A stretch of DNA of 64,000 nt from Streptacidiphilus jiangxiensis (GCF_900109465.1 NZ_FOAZ01000019.1:163609-227608); one strand, 5' to 3'. Shown: positions 43,882 through 53,973, counted from the first letter of the stretch. Notes: generated by a model from the letters alone, not told the origin. Made by a program: numbers and translations.

Positions 43882-43984
43882 AGGGGCGCGAGGAGCTGCG
43901 CGAGCAACCACCGTGTGCGGATGGCCCTGAACAATGGGGACCATCCGCTCATCAGTGGCTTGTCGCGCAGTTCCTCGCGCCCCT
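43882..43984 (+). repeat. Structured intergenic repeat, copy G (complete)
   Basis: A nearly ideal copy: AGGGGCGCGAGGAGCTGCGC...GAGCAACCACC, inner hairpin GCGGATGGCCC...GGACCATCCGC, then GTGGCTTGTCGCGCAGTTCC and CTCGCGCCCCT. It lies between two minus-strand genes, just downstream of leuA. Confidence 0.92.
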
Positions 43985-43995
43985 GGTGTCAGTGG

Positions 43996-45831
<1,836 letters not shown>

Positions 45832-45851
45832 CTAACGCGCAGCACCCACCC

Positions 45852-45897
45852 CCGCGGCGAGGGAGTCGGCCTCGATCAACTCGGGCCCTCGCCGCGG
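45852..45897 (-). promoter_or_regulatory. leuA leader hairpin overlapping the leader peptide
   Basis: CCGCGGCGAGGG (45852-45863) pairs perfectly with CCCTCGCCGCGG (45886-45897) around a 22-nt loop. On the minus-strand RNA the 5' arm overlaps codons 10-14 of the leader peptide, directly after the Leu codons, so ribosome stalling would change folding. No U-tract follows, so control may be on translation or by another terminator. An inner GGCC/GGCC pairing offers an alternative fold. Confidence 0.7.
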
Positions 45898-45926
45898 CAG
45901 CTAAGAAGAAGCAGACCGCTACGCAT
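45876..45926 (-). CDS. leuL: Leucine-rich leader peptide of leuA
   Basis: The 16-residue reading frame MRSGLLLLSCRGEGPS has four consecutive Leu codons (CTG CTT CTT CTT) at positions 5-8 and a stop at 45876. It begins 164 bp upstream of leuA. The CTT codons are rare in this GC-rich genome, which strengthens the stalling model. The upstream GGGCAG is a weak ribosome site. Amino-acid attenuators of this kind have been proposed for actinobacterial leuA genes. It is followed by the hairpin described at 45852-45897. Confidence 0.82.
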   Translation of the reverse strand: MRSGLLLLSCRGEGPS

Positions 45927-46099
45927 GATGCTGCCCAGAGTAACCCAGGGCGTCGGCATAACTGAGCAGAACCCGCCGGTAGTCCGCTTGGTGAGACGGG
46001 AGGTCTGGACCACTGTGCCCCTGGATGGCCCGGCCACCGTCAAGAGTCAAGGCCCGCAGGGACTCCATTTTCGTCGCTCCCCGGAGCACACTGATTACT

Positions 46100-46375
46100 A
46101 TGCGCATCATGGTCACCCGCACCGGCGGGTCCGCCGCGGCGGAGCACTGGGCTCAGCTGGACACCGAGGGGCGCCCCGACGCGCCCCACATACACGCTCT
46201 GGTGCGCGAGGCCCTCGGGGCATGCGGCCGCAGCCCGTCCTACGGCCTGCCGCAGGCCCACCACTTCGCCTACGCGATCACCGTGGACGGCCGCCCGACC
46301 GGCTACTGCGCCGACCCCCAACTGACCTCCTCACAGCGGTCGCTGATCACGCTCGTGCTCAACGGCGCGTTCTAG
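46100..46375 (+). CDS. Emfourin-like protein (M4-protease inhibitor family)
   Basis: A 91-residue protein starting MRIMVTRTGGSAAAEHWAQL, resembling emfourin/protealysin-inhibitor proteins (opening beta strand with R-x-GG, ending in HHFAYAITVDGRPTGY and LTSSQRSLITLVLNGAF). Emfourins bind and block M4-type metalloproteases and are usually encoded beside one. No M4 protease gene lies in the window, so the partner is lost or elsewhere. The ATG at 46100 is chosen. It is convergent with the GH3 gene, with a perfect 16-bp terminator hairpin between. Confidence 0.75.
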   Translation: MRIMVTRTGGSAAAEHWAQLDTEGRPDAPHIHALVREALGACGRSPSYGLPQAHHFAYAITVDGRPTGYCADPQLTSSQRSLITLVLNGAF

Positions 46376-46430
46376 TCGCAGGACGCAGGAGCAGGAGGGG
46401 ACGCGAGCAGCAGGAGGGGACGGACAGGGA

Positions 46431-46474
46431 CCGGCTCCCGTCCTGCACCAGGCACGGCGCAGGACGGGAGCCGG
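46431..46474. terminator. Bidirectional terminator between emfourin-like and GH3 genes
   Basis: CCGGCTCCCGTCCTGC (46431-46446) and GCAGGACGGGAGCCGG (46459-46474) form a perfect 16-bp stem around a 12-nt loop between two convergent genes. Just left of it are two copies of AGCAGGAGGGGACG. Confidence 0.85.
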
Positions 46475-46480
46475 CGGGGG

Positions 46481-48958
46481 TCAGCCGCGGAGAGGCACCT
46501 CCGCGGTGACGTCCAGGGGAAGGTCGGCCAGGCTGCGGCCGGCCTGGACGCGGTAGCCGCCCGCGCGGTCGGTCCAGCCGGACTCGCCCCAGGTCTGGAA
46601 CGCCCGGCGCGGCAGCGCCACGCGGACCTCCGCCTGCTCGCCCGGCTCCGCCGTCGCCGCGCCGAAGCCGCCGAGCGCGGTCGCCGGGCGGGAGGCGTCG
46701 GAGCCGTCCGGGGACAGGTAGACCTGGACGACCTCACGGCCCGCCCGCGCGCCGGTGTTCCGCAGCAGCACCACCGCCTCCGCGACCGGCGCATACGGGT
46801 CGTCTCCCGCCGGCGTCGGCAGCACCCGGACGTCGAGTCCCTCGAACGTCCACGTGGTGTAGCCGAGGCCGTGGCCGAACCAGTACGCCGGGGCGACACC
46901 GCCCCGCCGCTGCCAGGCGCGGTAGCCGACGAACAGGCCCTCCGGGTAGGCCAGCACCCCGTCCACCGGCTCGACGTCCCAGACCGGGACGTCCGCCTCG
47001 GTCGCCGGCCAGGTGGTGGGCAGGCGGCCGCCGGGCTCGCGGGCGCCGGTGAGGACGTCGGCCAGCGCCGCGCCCGCCTCCTGGCCCGGGAACCAGCCCA
47101 GCAGCACCGCCGCCACCTCGTCACGCCACGGCATCAGCACCGGCGCACCGGCGTTGACGACGACCACGGTGCGCGGATTGGCAGCGGCGACCCGGGCGAC
47201 GAGCTCGTCCTGGCGGCCCGGCAGGGCCAGCGAGGCGCGGTCGACGCCCTCGCTCTCCACCTCCTCCGTCGTGGCGACGACGACCACCGCCACGTCGGCG
47301 GCCGCCGCGAGGGCGACCGCCTCGTCCAGCAGCTCGTCGGCGGTGCCGACGGGCTCACCGTGGCCGAGGGTGAAGGAGACCAGGCCGAAGCCGGCGAACC
47401 CGCCGCGCTCCGGCAGGATGTGGCGCAGCTTCAGCTCGACCGGTGCGGTGCCGTCGAGCTCCAGCTCGAAGACCTGCTCCGGCGGGTTGAGGAACGCCGC
47501 CGCCGGGTCCTCGCCGGCCGGCAGCACCACGTCGTCGAAGAGCACCGCGCCGTCCGCCTCCAGGACGAACCGGCCGACGCCGCGGATGCCCACCCGGTGC
47601 GTGCCCTCACGGCCCGGCCCGAGCGTGCCGGTCAGCTCGACGGAGGCCAGGTCCGCGAAGGAGAGGCCGTCGGGAAGCTGCCCGATCCAGCGCGCGGCGC
47701 CGTCCGGGAGCGTGGCGGTGCCGAGCTCCGCGCCGTCCCGGCCGAGGAAGCGGGACTCGGTCCGGACGGCGAGCGGGCGCAGGTGCACGTTGGGGTCGGC
47801 GCCGACGGCGTAGGCCAGGGCGGTGCCCTGCGGCAGTGCGGTCCGCAGGCCCTCCAGCGGGCTGACCACGCGCGTCGGGAACACCTGCGCCGACCCGCCG
47901 CCGCCGATGCGTGCCTCCTGCGCGGCCTGGCCGATCAGCGCGACCGAGCCGACGCCCGCGGCGAACGGCAGCACACCGTCGTTGGCCAGCAGCACCGTGC
48001 CGGCCGCGGCGACCTCGCAGGCCAGCGCCTCGCCGTCGATCGGCGCCGGCAGCGCGGCGGCCGGGACGGCTGCGGGCGCGCCGTCGAGGATCCCGACGCG
48101 GGCGGCCAGCCGCAGCACGCGGCGGGCCAGCTCGTCGACGGTCTCCTCGGTCACGAGCCCCTCCCGCACCGCGCGGACCAGGTTCTCGCCGTAGACGGTG
48201 ACCGGGCCCGGCATGGCGACGTCCAGGCCGGCCAGCGCGTCGCGCACCGTGTCTCGGGCACCGGTCCAGTCCGAGACGAGCATTCCGTCGAAGCCCCACT
48301 CACCGCGCAGGACGTCGTTGTTGAGCTCCTGGTGCTCGGTCATGAAGGTCCCGTTGACCTTGTTGTAGGCCGACATCAGGCCCCACGGCGAGGCCTTGCG
48401 GACGATCGCCTCGAACGGCGCGAGATAGACCTCGCGCAGCGTCCGCTCGTCGACGTGGATGTCGACGGTGAAGCGGTCGGTCTCGGAGTCGTTGCCGACG
48501 AAGTGCTTGGGCGTGGTGCCCACGCCGCCGGACTGCACGCCCGCCACGAAGGCCGCGCCGAGCTCACCGGTGAGCAGCGGGTCCTCCGAGTACGCCTCGA
48601 AGTGCCGGCCGCCGCGCGGGCTGCGGTGCAGGTTGACCGTGGGTGCCAGCACGACGTGCGCGCCCTTGCGACGGGCCTCCTGCGCCAGCAACTGCCCCGT
48701 GCGGTGGGCCAGCTCCGGATTCCACGTCGCGGCGAGCGCCGTCGGCGACGGCACGGACACCGACGGGTCGTCCGGCGTCCAGTTCTCCCCGCGCACGCCG
48801 GCCGGGCCGTCGGACATCACCAGCCGCCCGAGGCCGATGTCCTCGTTGGCGGGCAGCGACCACATGTCCGCTCCCGCGAGCAGGGCGACCTTGGCGGTCA
48901 GGTCCAGCTTGCCGAGCGCCGCCTCGACGGCGGTTTCACGCTGGTGCTCGAGTGTCAT
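46481..48958 (-). CDS. GH3-family beta-glucosidase with PA14 domain
   Basis: An 825-residue intracellular beta-glucosidase (no signal peptide). The N-terminal GH3 domain has KHFVGNDSETDR and the nucleophile D230 in GFDGMLVSDWTGARD. A PA14 insert follows the start of the second domain (about 400-520); the C-terminal fibronectin-III-like domain has GEQAEVRVALPRR. It would release glucose from beta-glucosides imported by the MFS. The ATG at 48958 has AGGA 5 bp upstream; 48970 is an alternative. Third gene of the MFS-hydrolase-GH3 operon under LacI control. Confidence 0.93.
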   Translation of the reverse strand: MTLEHQRETAVEAALGKLDLTAKVALLAGADMWSLPANEDIGLGRLVMSDGPAGVRGENWTPDDPSVSVPSPTALAATWNPELAHRTGQLLAQEARRKGAHVVLAPTVNLHRSPRGGRHFEAYSEDPLLTGELGAAFVAGVQSGGVGTTPKHFVGNDSETDRFTVDIHVDERTLREVYLAPFEAIVRKASPWGLMSAYNKVNGTFMTEHQELNNDVLRGEWGFDGMLVSDWTGARDTVRDALAGLDVAMPGPVTVYGENLVRAVREGLVTEETVDELARRVLRLAARVGILDGAPAAVPAAALPAPIDGEALACEVAAAGTVLLANDGVLPFAAGVGSVALIGQAAQEARIGGGGSAQVFPTRVVSPLEGLRTALPQGTALAYAVGADPNVHLRPLAVRTESRFLGRDGAELGTATLPDGAARWIGQLPDGLSFADLASVELTGTLGPGREGTHRVGIRGVGRFVLEADGAVLFDDVVLPAGEDPAAAFLNPPEQVFELELDGTAPVELKLRHILPERGGFAGFGLVSFTLGHGEPVGTADELLDEAVALAAAADVAVVVVATTEEVESEGVDRASLALPGRQDELVARVAAANPRTVVVVNAGAPVLMPWRDEVAAVLLGWFPGQEAGAALADVLTGAREPGGRLPTTWPATEADVPVWDVEPVDGVLAYPEGLFVGYRAWQRRGGVAPAYWFGHGLGYTTWTFEGLDVRVLPTPAGDDPYAPVAEAVVLLRNTGARAGREVVQVYLSPDGSDASRPATALGGFGAATAEPGEQAEVRVALPRRAFQTWGESGWTDRAGGYRVQAGRSLADLPLDVTAEVPLRG

Positions 48959-49013
48959 TGTTTCCTGCATCCTTTCTCGCTCCCCCGCTGTTGCCGCCTG
49001 TGTCAACTGTCCG

Positions 49014-49712
49014 TCAGATCCAGCCGTCGAGGGAGGACATGAAGCCCTCGAAGTCGTCGCGGTGAATGGTGTGTCCCGCGCCCTTGACCACCCGGACCTC
49101 GAAGCCACGCTCGCGCAGCGTCTCCTGGTCCTCCACGGAGAGCAGGAAGCTCGGGTCCGCGACCTGGACCAGGGAGGGGACGACCGGCGCTGCGGGCATC
49201 AGGTCCCGGCCGCCCAACGCGCCCATCGTGCCGAGGGTGGCCGGGTCCCACAGGGCCAGCGTCCGCAGCTCGATCTCGACGTCCTCCGGCGCCCAGCGCG
49301 GGTTCATCGCCGCGACGGACTCCGCCGTGGCACCCTGCGCGAACTGCAGGAACATCGACGGGTCGAAGTCGTCGCCCGGGGCCGGGATCTTCCAGCCCGG
49401 GTCGGAGAAGACGGCACGCGCCGGCGCCAGGCGGTCCACGGCGAGGGAGAGCGTCAGGCCGCCGAGGGAGTGGCCGATGGCCAGCTCGGCGCCGGCCGGC
49501 AGGGTGTCGACCAGATCCTGGGCGAACAGCTCGGGGCTGTACTCGCCCCGCCCGGACTCGCCGTGGCCGCGCAGGTCGACGGCGATGACGCGGTAGCCGC
49601 GGTCGGCCAGGGCCGGGGCCACCAGGCGCCAGGTGCGGTGGTCGGACAGCATGCCGTGGACGAGCAGGGCGACGCGGTCGCCGGAGCCGTACTCGTGGGT
49701 GTTGAGCTTCAT
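49014..49712 (-). CDS. Alpha/beta hydrolase
   Basis: A 232-residue hydrolase: LLVHGMLSDHRTWRLVAPAL (oxyanion), DLRGHGESGRGEYSPE, nucleophile elbow GHSLGGLTL, triad Asp near ADPSFLLS and His in GAGHTIHRDDFEGF. It could remove acyl or ester groups from plant glycosides before the GH3 enzyme acts; this is inferred from the operon. The ATG at 49712 is chosen over an upstream shadow extension. It lies 34 bp downstream of the MFS gene and 55 bp upstream of GH3. Confidence 0.88.
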   Translation of the reverse strand: MKLNTHEYGSGDRVALLVHGMLSDHRTWRLVAPALADRGYRVIAVDLRGHGESGRGEYSPELFAQDLVDTLPAGAELAIGHSLGGLTLSLAVDRLAPARAVFSDPGWKIPAPGDDFDPSMFLQFAQGATAESVAAMNPRWAPEDVEIELRTLALWDPATLGTMGALGGRDLMPAAPVVPSLVQVADPSFLLSVEDQETLRERGFEVRVVKGAGHTIHRDDFEGFMSSLDGWI

Positions 49713-49746
49713 GTGCCTACGTGCCTTTCGGATCGCCCGTCGGGTC

Positions 49747-51015
49747 TCAGCGGACGGAGCGGATGGGTCGGATGGCCAGGGCGCCGAGAACGGCGAGGGC
49801 GCCGCCCGCGGCGAAGAGCAGGTTGTAGCCACCGGCGCTGACCAGGACCGAGGCGACGAACGGCGCCACGATCTGCGGCCCGGCGTTGGCGACGTTCAGC
49901 ACGCCCATGTCGCGGGCGGCGTCCTCGGCCTTCGGCAGGACGAGGGTGACCAGCGCGTTGTCGACGGCGAAGAAGCAGCCGAAGGCCAGGCCGTTGACGA
50001 CGGAGAAGAGGAGCATCCCGGCGAAGGTCGGGCTGCTGATCGGGATCAGTACCGCCAGGCCGGAGGCCGTGGCCGAGATGCCGACGAACAGCTTGCGGCG
50101 GTCCACCTTGTCCGAGAGCGGCCCGCAGACCGCGATGGAGACGACCATCGCGACGCTGGAGACCGGCGTCAGGATCGCCGCCGCCGCGGTCGCGCTCATG
50201 CCGTGCGGCAGGCTGATGTGGTCCTGCAGGACGTAGAGCTGGTAGCCGCTGACGCCGAAGTAGCCCAGCACCAGCAGCGCGCGGCCGATGAAGGCCCAGC
50301 GGAAGTCGTGCGCCTTGAGGCTGTCGGCGAAGGCGCGGACCTGCTCGCCGAAGGTCGCCGGGGCCTTGGGCGGCCGACGGGTCTCCTTGGTGAGCGAGGT
50401 GAACAGCACCGCCACGGCGGCGACGATCAGGCCCAGCACCAGGTAGCCGGTGGCGAAGTGGCCGGAGAACCCGTTGGCCACCAGCACGCCGAGGATCGAA
50501 CCGATCGGCACGCCGAGTCCGACGGCGGCGGAGGCCGTGCCGCGGCGGGCGACGGGCACCCGGTCGGGGATCACCGAGGTGATCGCGGCCTGGTAGACGT
50601 TCATCACGGCCTGCCCGAGGCACCAGGCGATGGCGACCAGCAGCACCGAGTTCACCGCGCCGAGCAGCAGCATCGCCGGGACGGCGAGCAGTCCGCCGCC
50701 GAGGATCCACGGGTTGCGCCGCCCGGAGCGGTCCGAGAGCGCACCCGCGACGGGGTTGAAGACGGTGGCGAAGACCGCGCTCACCCCGGCGACGAGGCCG
50801 AGCATGGCGACCTTGTCGTGGGGGGCGATCTTCTCGATCTGCAGCGGCAGCAGGATGCCGCCGACGCCGACATAGAGCGCGTACATGGCCGAGTTGCCGG
50901 CGAACAGCAGCGGCAGCAGGCCTCTGGTGGGTCTCGATCCGGCGGCGTCGGCGGCAGCGGACTGCTCGGCCGGGGCCGGGGTGGGGGTCGACTCGGAAAG
51001 GGCCACGTTGCCCAA
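49747..51015 (-). CDS. MFS transporter, probable glycoside/sugar uptake
   Basis: A 422-residue, 12-helix major facilitator. LSDRSGRRNPWILGGGLL (motif A) and a second LSDKVDRRKLFVGISA are clear. The N-terminal 30 residues are disordered and Pro/Ala-rich. Its place at the head of an operon with a GH3 enzyme and LacI control suggests import of a beta-glucoside or oligosaccharide, but the sequence alone does not fix the substrate. Start ATG 51015. Confidence 0.88.
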   Translation of the reverse strand: MGNVALSESTPTPAPAEQSAAADAAGSRPTRGLLPLLFAGNSAMYALYVGVGGILLPLQIEKIAPHDKVAMLGLVAGVSAVFATVFNPVAGALSDRSGRRNPWILGGGLLAVPAMLLLGAVNSVLLVAIAWCLGQAVMNVYQAAITSVIPDRVPVARRGTASAAVGLGVPIGSILGVLVANGFSGHFATGYLVLGLIVAAVAVLFTSLTKETRRPPKAPATFGEQVRAFADSLKAHDFRWAFIGRALLVLGYFGVSGYQLYVLQDHISLPHGMSATAAAAILTPVSSVAMVVSIAVCGPLSDKVDRRKLFVGISATASGLAVLIPISSPTFAGMLLFSVVNGLAFGCFFAVDNALVTLVLPKAEDAARDMGVLNVANAGPQIVAPFVASVLVSAGGYNLLFAAGGALAVLGALAIRPIRSVR

Positions 51016-51136
51016 CTTTCTGGACTGGAGCTCGGGTGGGGAGTCGCCGTCACGGGTGAGGGGGGCCGTGACGGCGGTGGGGTCCGGGGACCCCGCGCCG
51101 CTCCTGCGCGTCGTGCGTGCTCACTTGTTCACTCAT

Positions 51137-51168
51137 TGGTTACACGTGTCACCTGACTCGTGTAACCA
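51137..51168. promoter_or_regulatory. Two inverted LacI-type operators
   Basis: TGGTTACACGTGTCA (51137-51151) and, on the minus strand, TGGTTACACGAGTCA (51168-51154) are 14/15 identical and oppositely oriented, centres about 17 bp apart, each with a central CG. They lie in the 214-bp gap between the MFS operon and the lacI-type gene, the expected place for LacI-family control of both. Confidence 0.8.
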
Positions 51169-51229
51169 CATGTTTAGCACCGGTTTTCGCCATCCACCAG
51201 ACCCGGCGCATGGAAAGATGTGGAGCGCC

Positions 51230-52240
51230 ATGAGCGAAACGTCACTCCCCGCGCCCACAAGCGCCGACGTCGCCCGCCTCGCGGGCGTCTCCCGAGCCAC
51301 CGTCTCCTACGTGCTCAACGACACGGCCGGCGGCCGGGTCAGCGAGAAGACCCGCCTGCGCGTCCGCGCCGCCGCCGACCAGCTGGGCTACGTCCCGCAC
51401 GCCGCGGCCCGCTCGCTGCGGGCCGGCCACTCCGGGCTGGTGCTGATGGCGACGCCCGAGATCACCTTCGGGCCGCTGTTCAACGAGTTCTTCAGCGAAC
51501 TGCGCGCGGGCCTGCGGGACCACGGCTACACCGCGGTCCTCTACGGCAGCCGGGCCGACCTCTCCGGCCGCGAGATCGCGCGCGCCTGGGCGGAGCTGCG
51601 CCCGACGGCGGTCATCACCGGCGTCACCGACGACCTCTCCCCGGAGGGCGTGGAGATCCTGCGCCGCAGCGGCACCCGCGCGGTCCTGACCCTCGCCGCG
51701 AAGCCCGTCTCCGGCGCGCACGCGCTGGTCCTGGACCAGAGCGAGGTCGGCGAGACCGCCGGCGCGCACCTGGTGGCCCGAGGCCACCAGGAGATCGGCG
51801 TCATCATGCCCACCGACCCGACGCTGCGGCTCTTCAGCGAGCCGCGCCTGTCGGGCGTCCGGAGCGCGGCGACGCCGGCGGGCGCGCGGGTGGAACCGCT
51901 GGACCTCGACTACACCGAGGAGTCGGCGGCGGCGCTGGCCGCACGCTGGCGCTCACTCGGCCTGACGGCCCTGTTCTGCTACAACGACGAGTACGCGGCA
52001 CTGCTCCTGGCGGCGTTCCACGACGCGGGCATCGCCGTCCCGGCGGAGGCCGCGTTCGTCGGCTCGGACGATCTGATGCTGGCGCGGCTGCTGCGCCCCC
52101 GGCTGACGTCCGTCCACGTCGCACTGCCGCAGGGGCTGTTCCTGGCGGACCTCATCGACCGCCTGATCCGTGAGCCGGACGCCCCCCTGGAGACCCACCG
52201 CGTCGGCACCGCGACGATCACCGTCCGCGACAGCAGTTAG
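51230..52240 (+). CDS. LacI-family transcriptional repressor
   Basis: A 336-residue regulator. The DNA-binding domain has SADVARLAGVSRATVSYVLN and the hinge helix region HAAARSLRAGHSGL. The periplasmic-binding-like effector domain includes MATPEITFGPLFNEFFSELR, GHQEIGVIMPTDPTLRLF, LFCYNDEYAALLLAAF and FVGSDDLMLARLLRPRLTSV. GGAG lies 5 bp before the ATG. It is divergent from the MFS-hydrolase-GH3 operon and probably binds the two operators between them, releasing them with the imported sugar. Confidence 0.94.
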   Translation: MSETSLPAPTSADVARLAGVSRATVSYVLNDTAGGRVSEKTRLRVRAAADQLGYVPHAAARSLRAGHSGLVLMATPEITFGPLFNEFFSELRAGLRDHGYTAVLYGSRADLSGREIARAWAELRPTAVITGVTDDLSPEGVEILRRSGTRAVLTLAAKPVSGAHALVLDQSEVGETAGAHLVARGHQEIGVIMPTDPTLRLFSEPRLSGVRSAATPAGARVEPLDLDYTEESAAALAARWRSLGLTALFCYNDEYAALLLAAFHDAGIAVPAEAAFVGSDDLMLARLLRPRLTSVHVALPQGLFLADLIDRLIREPDAPLETHRVGTATITVRDSS

Positions 52241-52252
52241 GTGCAGCACGCC

Positions 52253-52357
52253 CAGGGGCGCGGGGCTCTACGCGAGCAACCACCCTGTGCAGATGGCCCT
52301 CTTCGATGAGGACCATCTGCTCGTCGGTGGCTTGTCGCGCAGTTCCCCGCGCCCCTG
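52253..52357 (+). repeat. Structured intergenic repeat, copy H (complete, covarying)
   Basis: Arms CAGGGGCGCGGGGCTCTACG and CGCGCAGTTCCCCGCGCCCC. The inner hairpin is GCAGATGG-C-CCTC, loop TTCGAT, GAGG-A-CCATCTGC, where other copies have GCGG...CCGC and CCTG...CAGG: both arms changed together. It lies between convergent lacI and era genes. The right flank keeps GGTGCAACTGAAC. Confidence 0.92.
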
Positions 52358-52390
52358 GAGGCTCCGCCTCCTGGGCGGTGCAACTGAACC

Positions 52391-53317
52391 TCAGAAGCCC
52401 AGCTTGCGCAGCTGCTTCGGGTCCCGCTGCCAGTCCTTCGCGACCTTGACGTGCAGGTCCAGGAAGACCGGCGTGCCGAGCAGCGCCTCGATCTGCTGGC
52501 GGGCGGCGGTGCCCACCGCCTTGAGGCGCGCGCCGCGGGCACCGATGACGATGGCCTTCTGGCTCTGCCGCTCGATGTAGACGTTCGCGTGGATGTCCAG
52601 CAGCGGGCGGTCCGCGGGGCGGCCCTCGCGGGGGATCATCTCCTCGACCACGACCGCCAGGGAGTGCGGCAGCTCGTCGCGCACGCCCTCGAGCGCGGCC
52701 TCGCGGATCAGCTCCGCGACCATGATCTGCTCGGGCTCGTCGGTGAGGTCGCCGTCCGGGTAGAGGGTCGGGCCCTCCGGCAGCAGCGGGACGAGGAGGT
52801 CGACCAGCAGGTCGACCTGGTGGCCGTCCTTGGCCGAGACGGGGATGATCTCCGCCCACTCGATGCCGAGCTCCGCGCCCATCTTGGCGACGTCGAGCAG
52901 CTGCTCGGCCAGGCGCTTGGAGTCGACCAGGTCCGTCTTGGTGACGATGGCGACCTTGGGGCGCCGCTTGATCGCGGCGATCTCCTTGGCGATGAACTTG
53001 TCGCCGGGGCCGATCTTCTGGTCGGCGGGCAGGCAGAAGCCGATGACGTCGACCTCGGCCCAGGTGGCCCGCACGACGTCGTTGAGGCGCTCGCCCAGGA
53101 GCGTGCGCGGCTTGTGGAGCCCGGGGGTGTCCACCAGGATCAGCTGCGCGTCGGGGCGGTGCACGATGCCGCGCACGGTGTGGCGGGTGGTCTGCGGGCG
53201 GTCGGAGGTGATCGCAACCTTGGTGCCGACGAGCGCGTTGGTGAGCGTGGACTTGCCGGCATTGGGGCGCCCGACGAAGCAGGCGAAACCCGATCGGTGC
53301 TGCTGGGTAGAACTCAT
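52391..53317 (-). CDS. era: GTPase Era
   Basis: A 308-residue GTPase that binds 16S rRNA and completes small-subunit maturation. G motifs: G1 GRPNAGKST, G3 DTPGLHKPRTLLGERL, G4 TKTD, G5 SAKDG. The C-terminal KH domain carries EGRPADRPLLDIHANVYIER and the GARGARLKAVGTAARQQIEA region. The ATG is at 53317. The neighbours upstream (Uma2, small membrane protein, deaminase-like) are on the same strand. Confidence 0.96.
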   Translation of the reverse strand: MSSTQQHRSGFACFVGRPNAGKSTLTNALVGTKVAITSDRPQTTRHTVRGIVHRPDAQLILVDTPGLHKPRTLLGERLNDVVRATWAEVDVIGFCLPADQKIGPGDKFIAKEIAAIKRRPKVAIVTKTDLVDSKRLAEQLLDVAKMGAELGIEWAEIIPVSAKDGHQVDLLVDLLVPLLPEGPTLYPDGDLTDEPEQIMVAELIREAALEGVRDELPHSLAVVVEEMIPREGRPADRPLLDIHANVYIERQSQKAIVIGARGARLKAVGTAARQQIEALLGTPVFLDLHVKVAKDWQRDPKQLRKLGF

Positions 53318-53352
53318 GCCGCCATTCTCCCTTACGCGGGGAGCGCGCGTAC

Positions 53353-53973
53353 TCAGCGGTGGAGCCGCCGGTCGGTGAGGTCCACCTCGATCGGGTAAGG
53401 GAGCTCGATCTCCAGCTTGCCGCGGTGGACGCCCGTCGGAGCATAGGCGCCTATGGCCTCGTCCAGCTCGAACGTGTGGACGACCGGCTCGCCGCCCTCG
53501 TTCTCGACGCCCCAGAAGTACCGGATTCCTGCGGCGGCGTACTTGCGGGGCTTCACCTCGCGGTCGCGCACGTCGGACTCGGGCGAGACGACCTCGACGG
53601 TGAGCTGCACGTCCTCGGGCTGGAGGGTGGTCTGCTCGTCGTCGACCGCCTCCGCCGGGACGACCATCAGATCGGGCTCGGGCCGATCACGCTTCCCCAG
53701 GGTGACGGTCATCTCCCGCAGAACCGCCAGCTCGTCCGGGCAGGTGGCCATGAGGCTGGACATCAGCAGGTTGATGACGCGCATGCGGACGATGCGCTGT
53801 GGGGACATGAAAACGAGGCTCCCGTCGAGCAGCTCCGTGTGGCGGGGCAGATTCGGGAGGTGGTCGAGGTGCTCCGCCGTCCAGCCGCCCTCGGGCGGGA
53901 AGAGCCATGCCGGGATCTCCGCGCACTCGGGGTCGTCCGGGCTCGCGGGTGGGTCGGTCGGCGCGACGGTCAT
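53353..53973 (-). CDS. Uma2 family (DUF820) nuclease-fold protein
   Basis: A 206-residue protein of the Uma2/DUF820 family, a PD-(D/E)xK nuclease fold abundant in Streptomyces and cyanobacteria with unproven function. EPDLMVVPAEAVDDE and VEVVSPESDVRDREVKPRKY AAAGIRYFWGV hold the likely Asp, Glu and Lys catalytic residues. The ATG at 53973 has GGAG 6 bp upstream; 53985 is possible. It lies 35 bp upstream of era on the same strand, an insertion into an otherwise conserved order. Confidence 0.85.
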   Translation of the reverse strand: MTVAPTDPPASPDDPECAEIPAWLFPPEGGWTAEHLDHLPNLPRHTELLDGSLVFMSPQRIVRMRVINLLMSSLMATCPDELAVLREMTVTLGKRDRPEPDLMVVPAEAVDDEQTTLQPEDVQLTVEVVSPESDVRDREVKPRKYAAAGIRYFWGVENEGGEPVVHTFELDEAIGAYAPTGVHRGKLEIELPYPIEVDLTDRRLHR

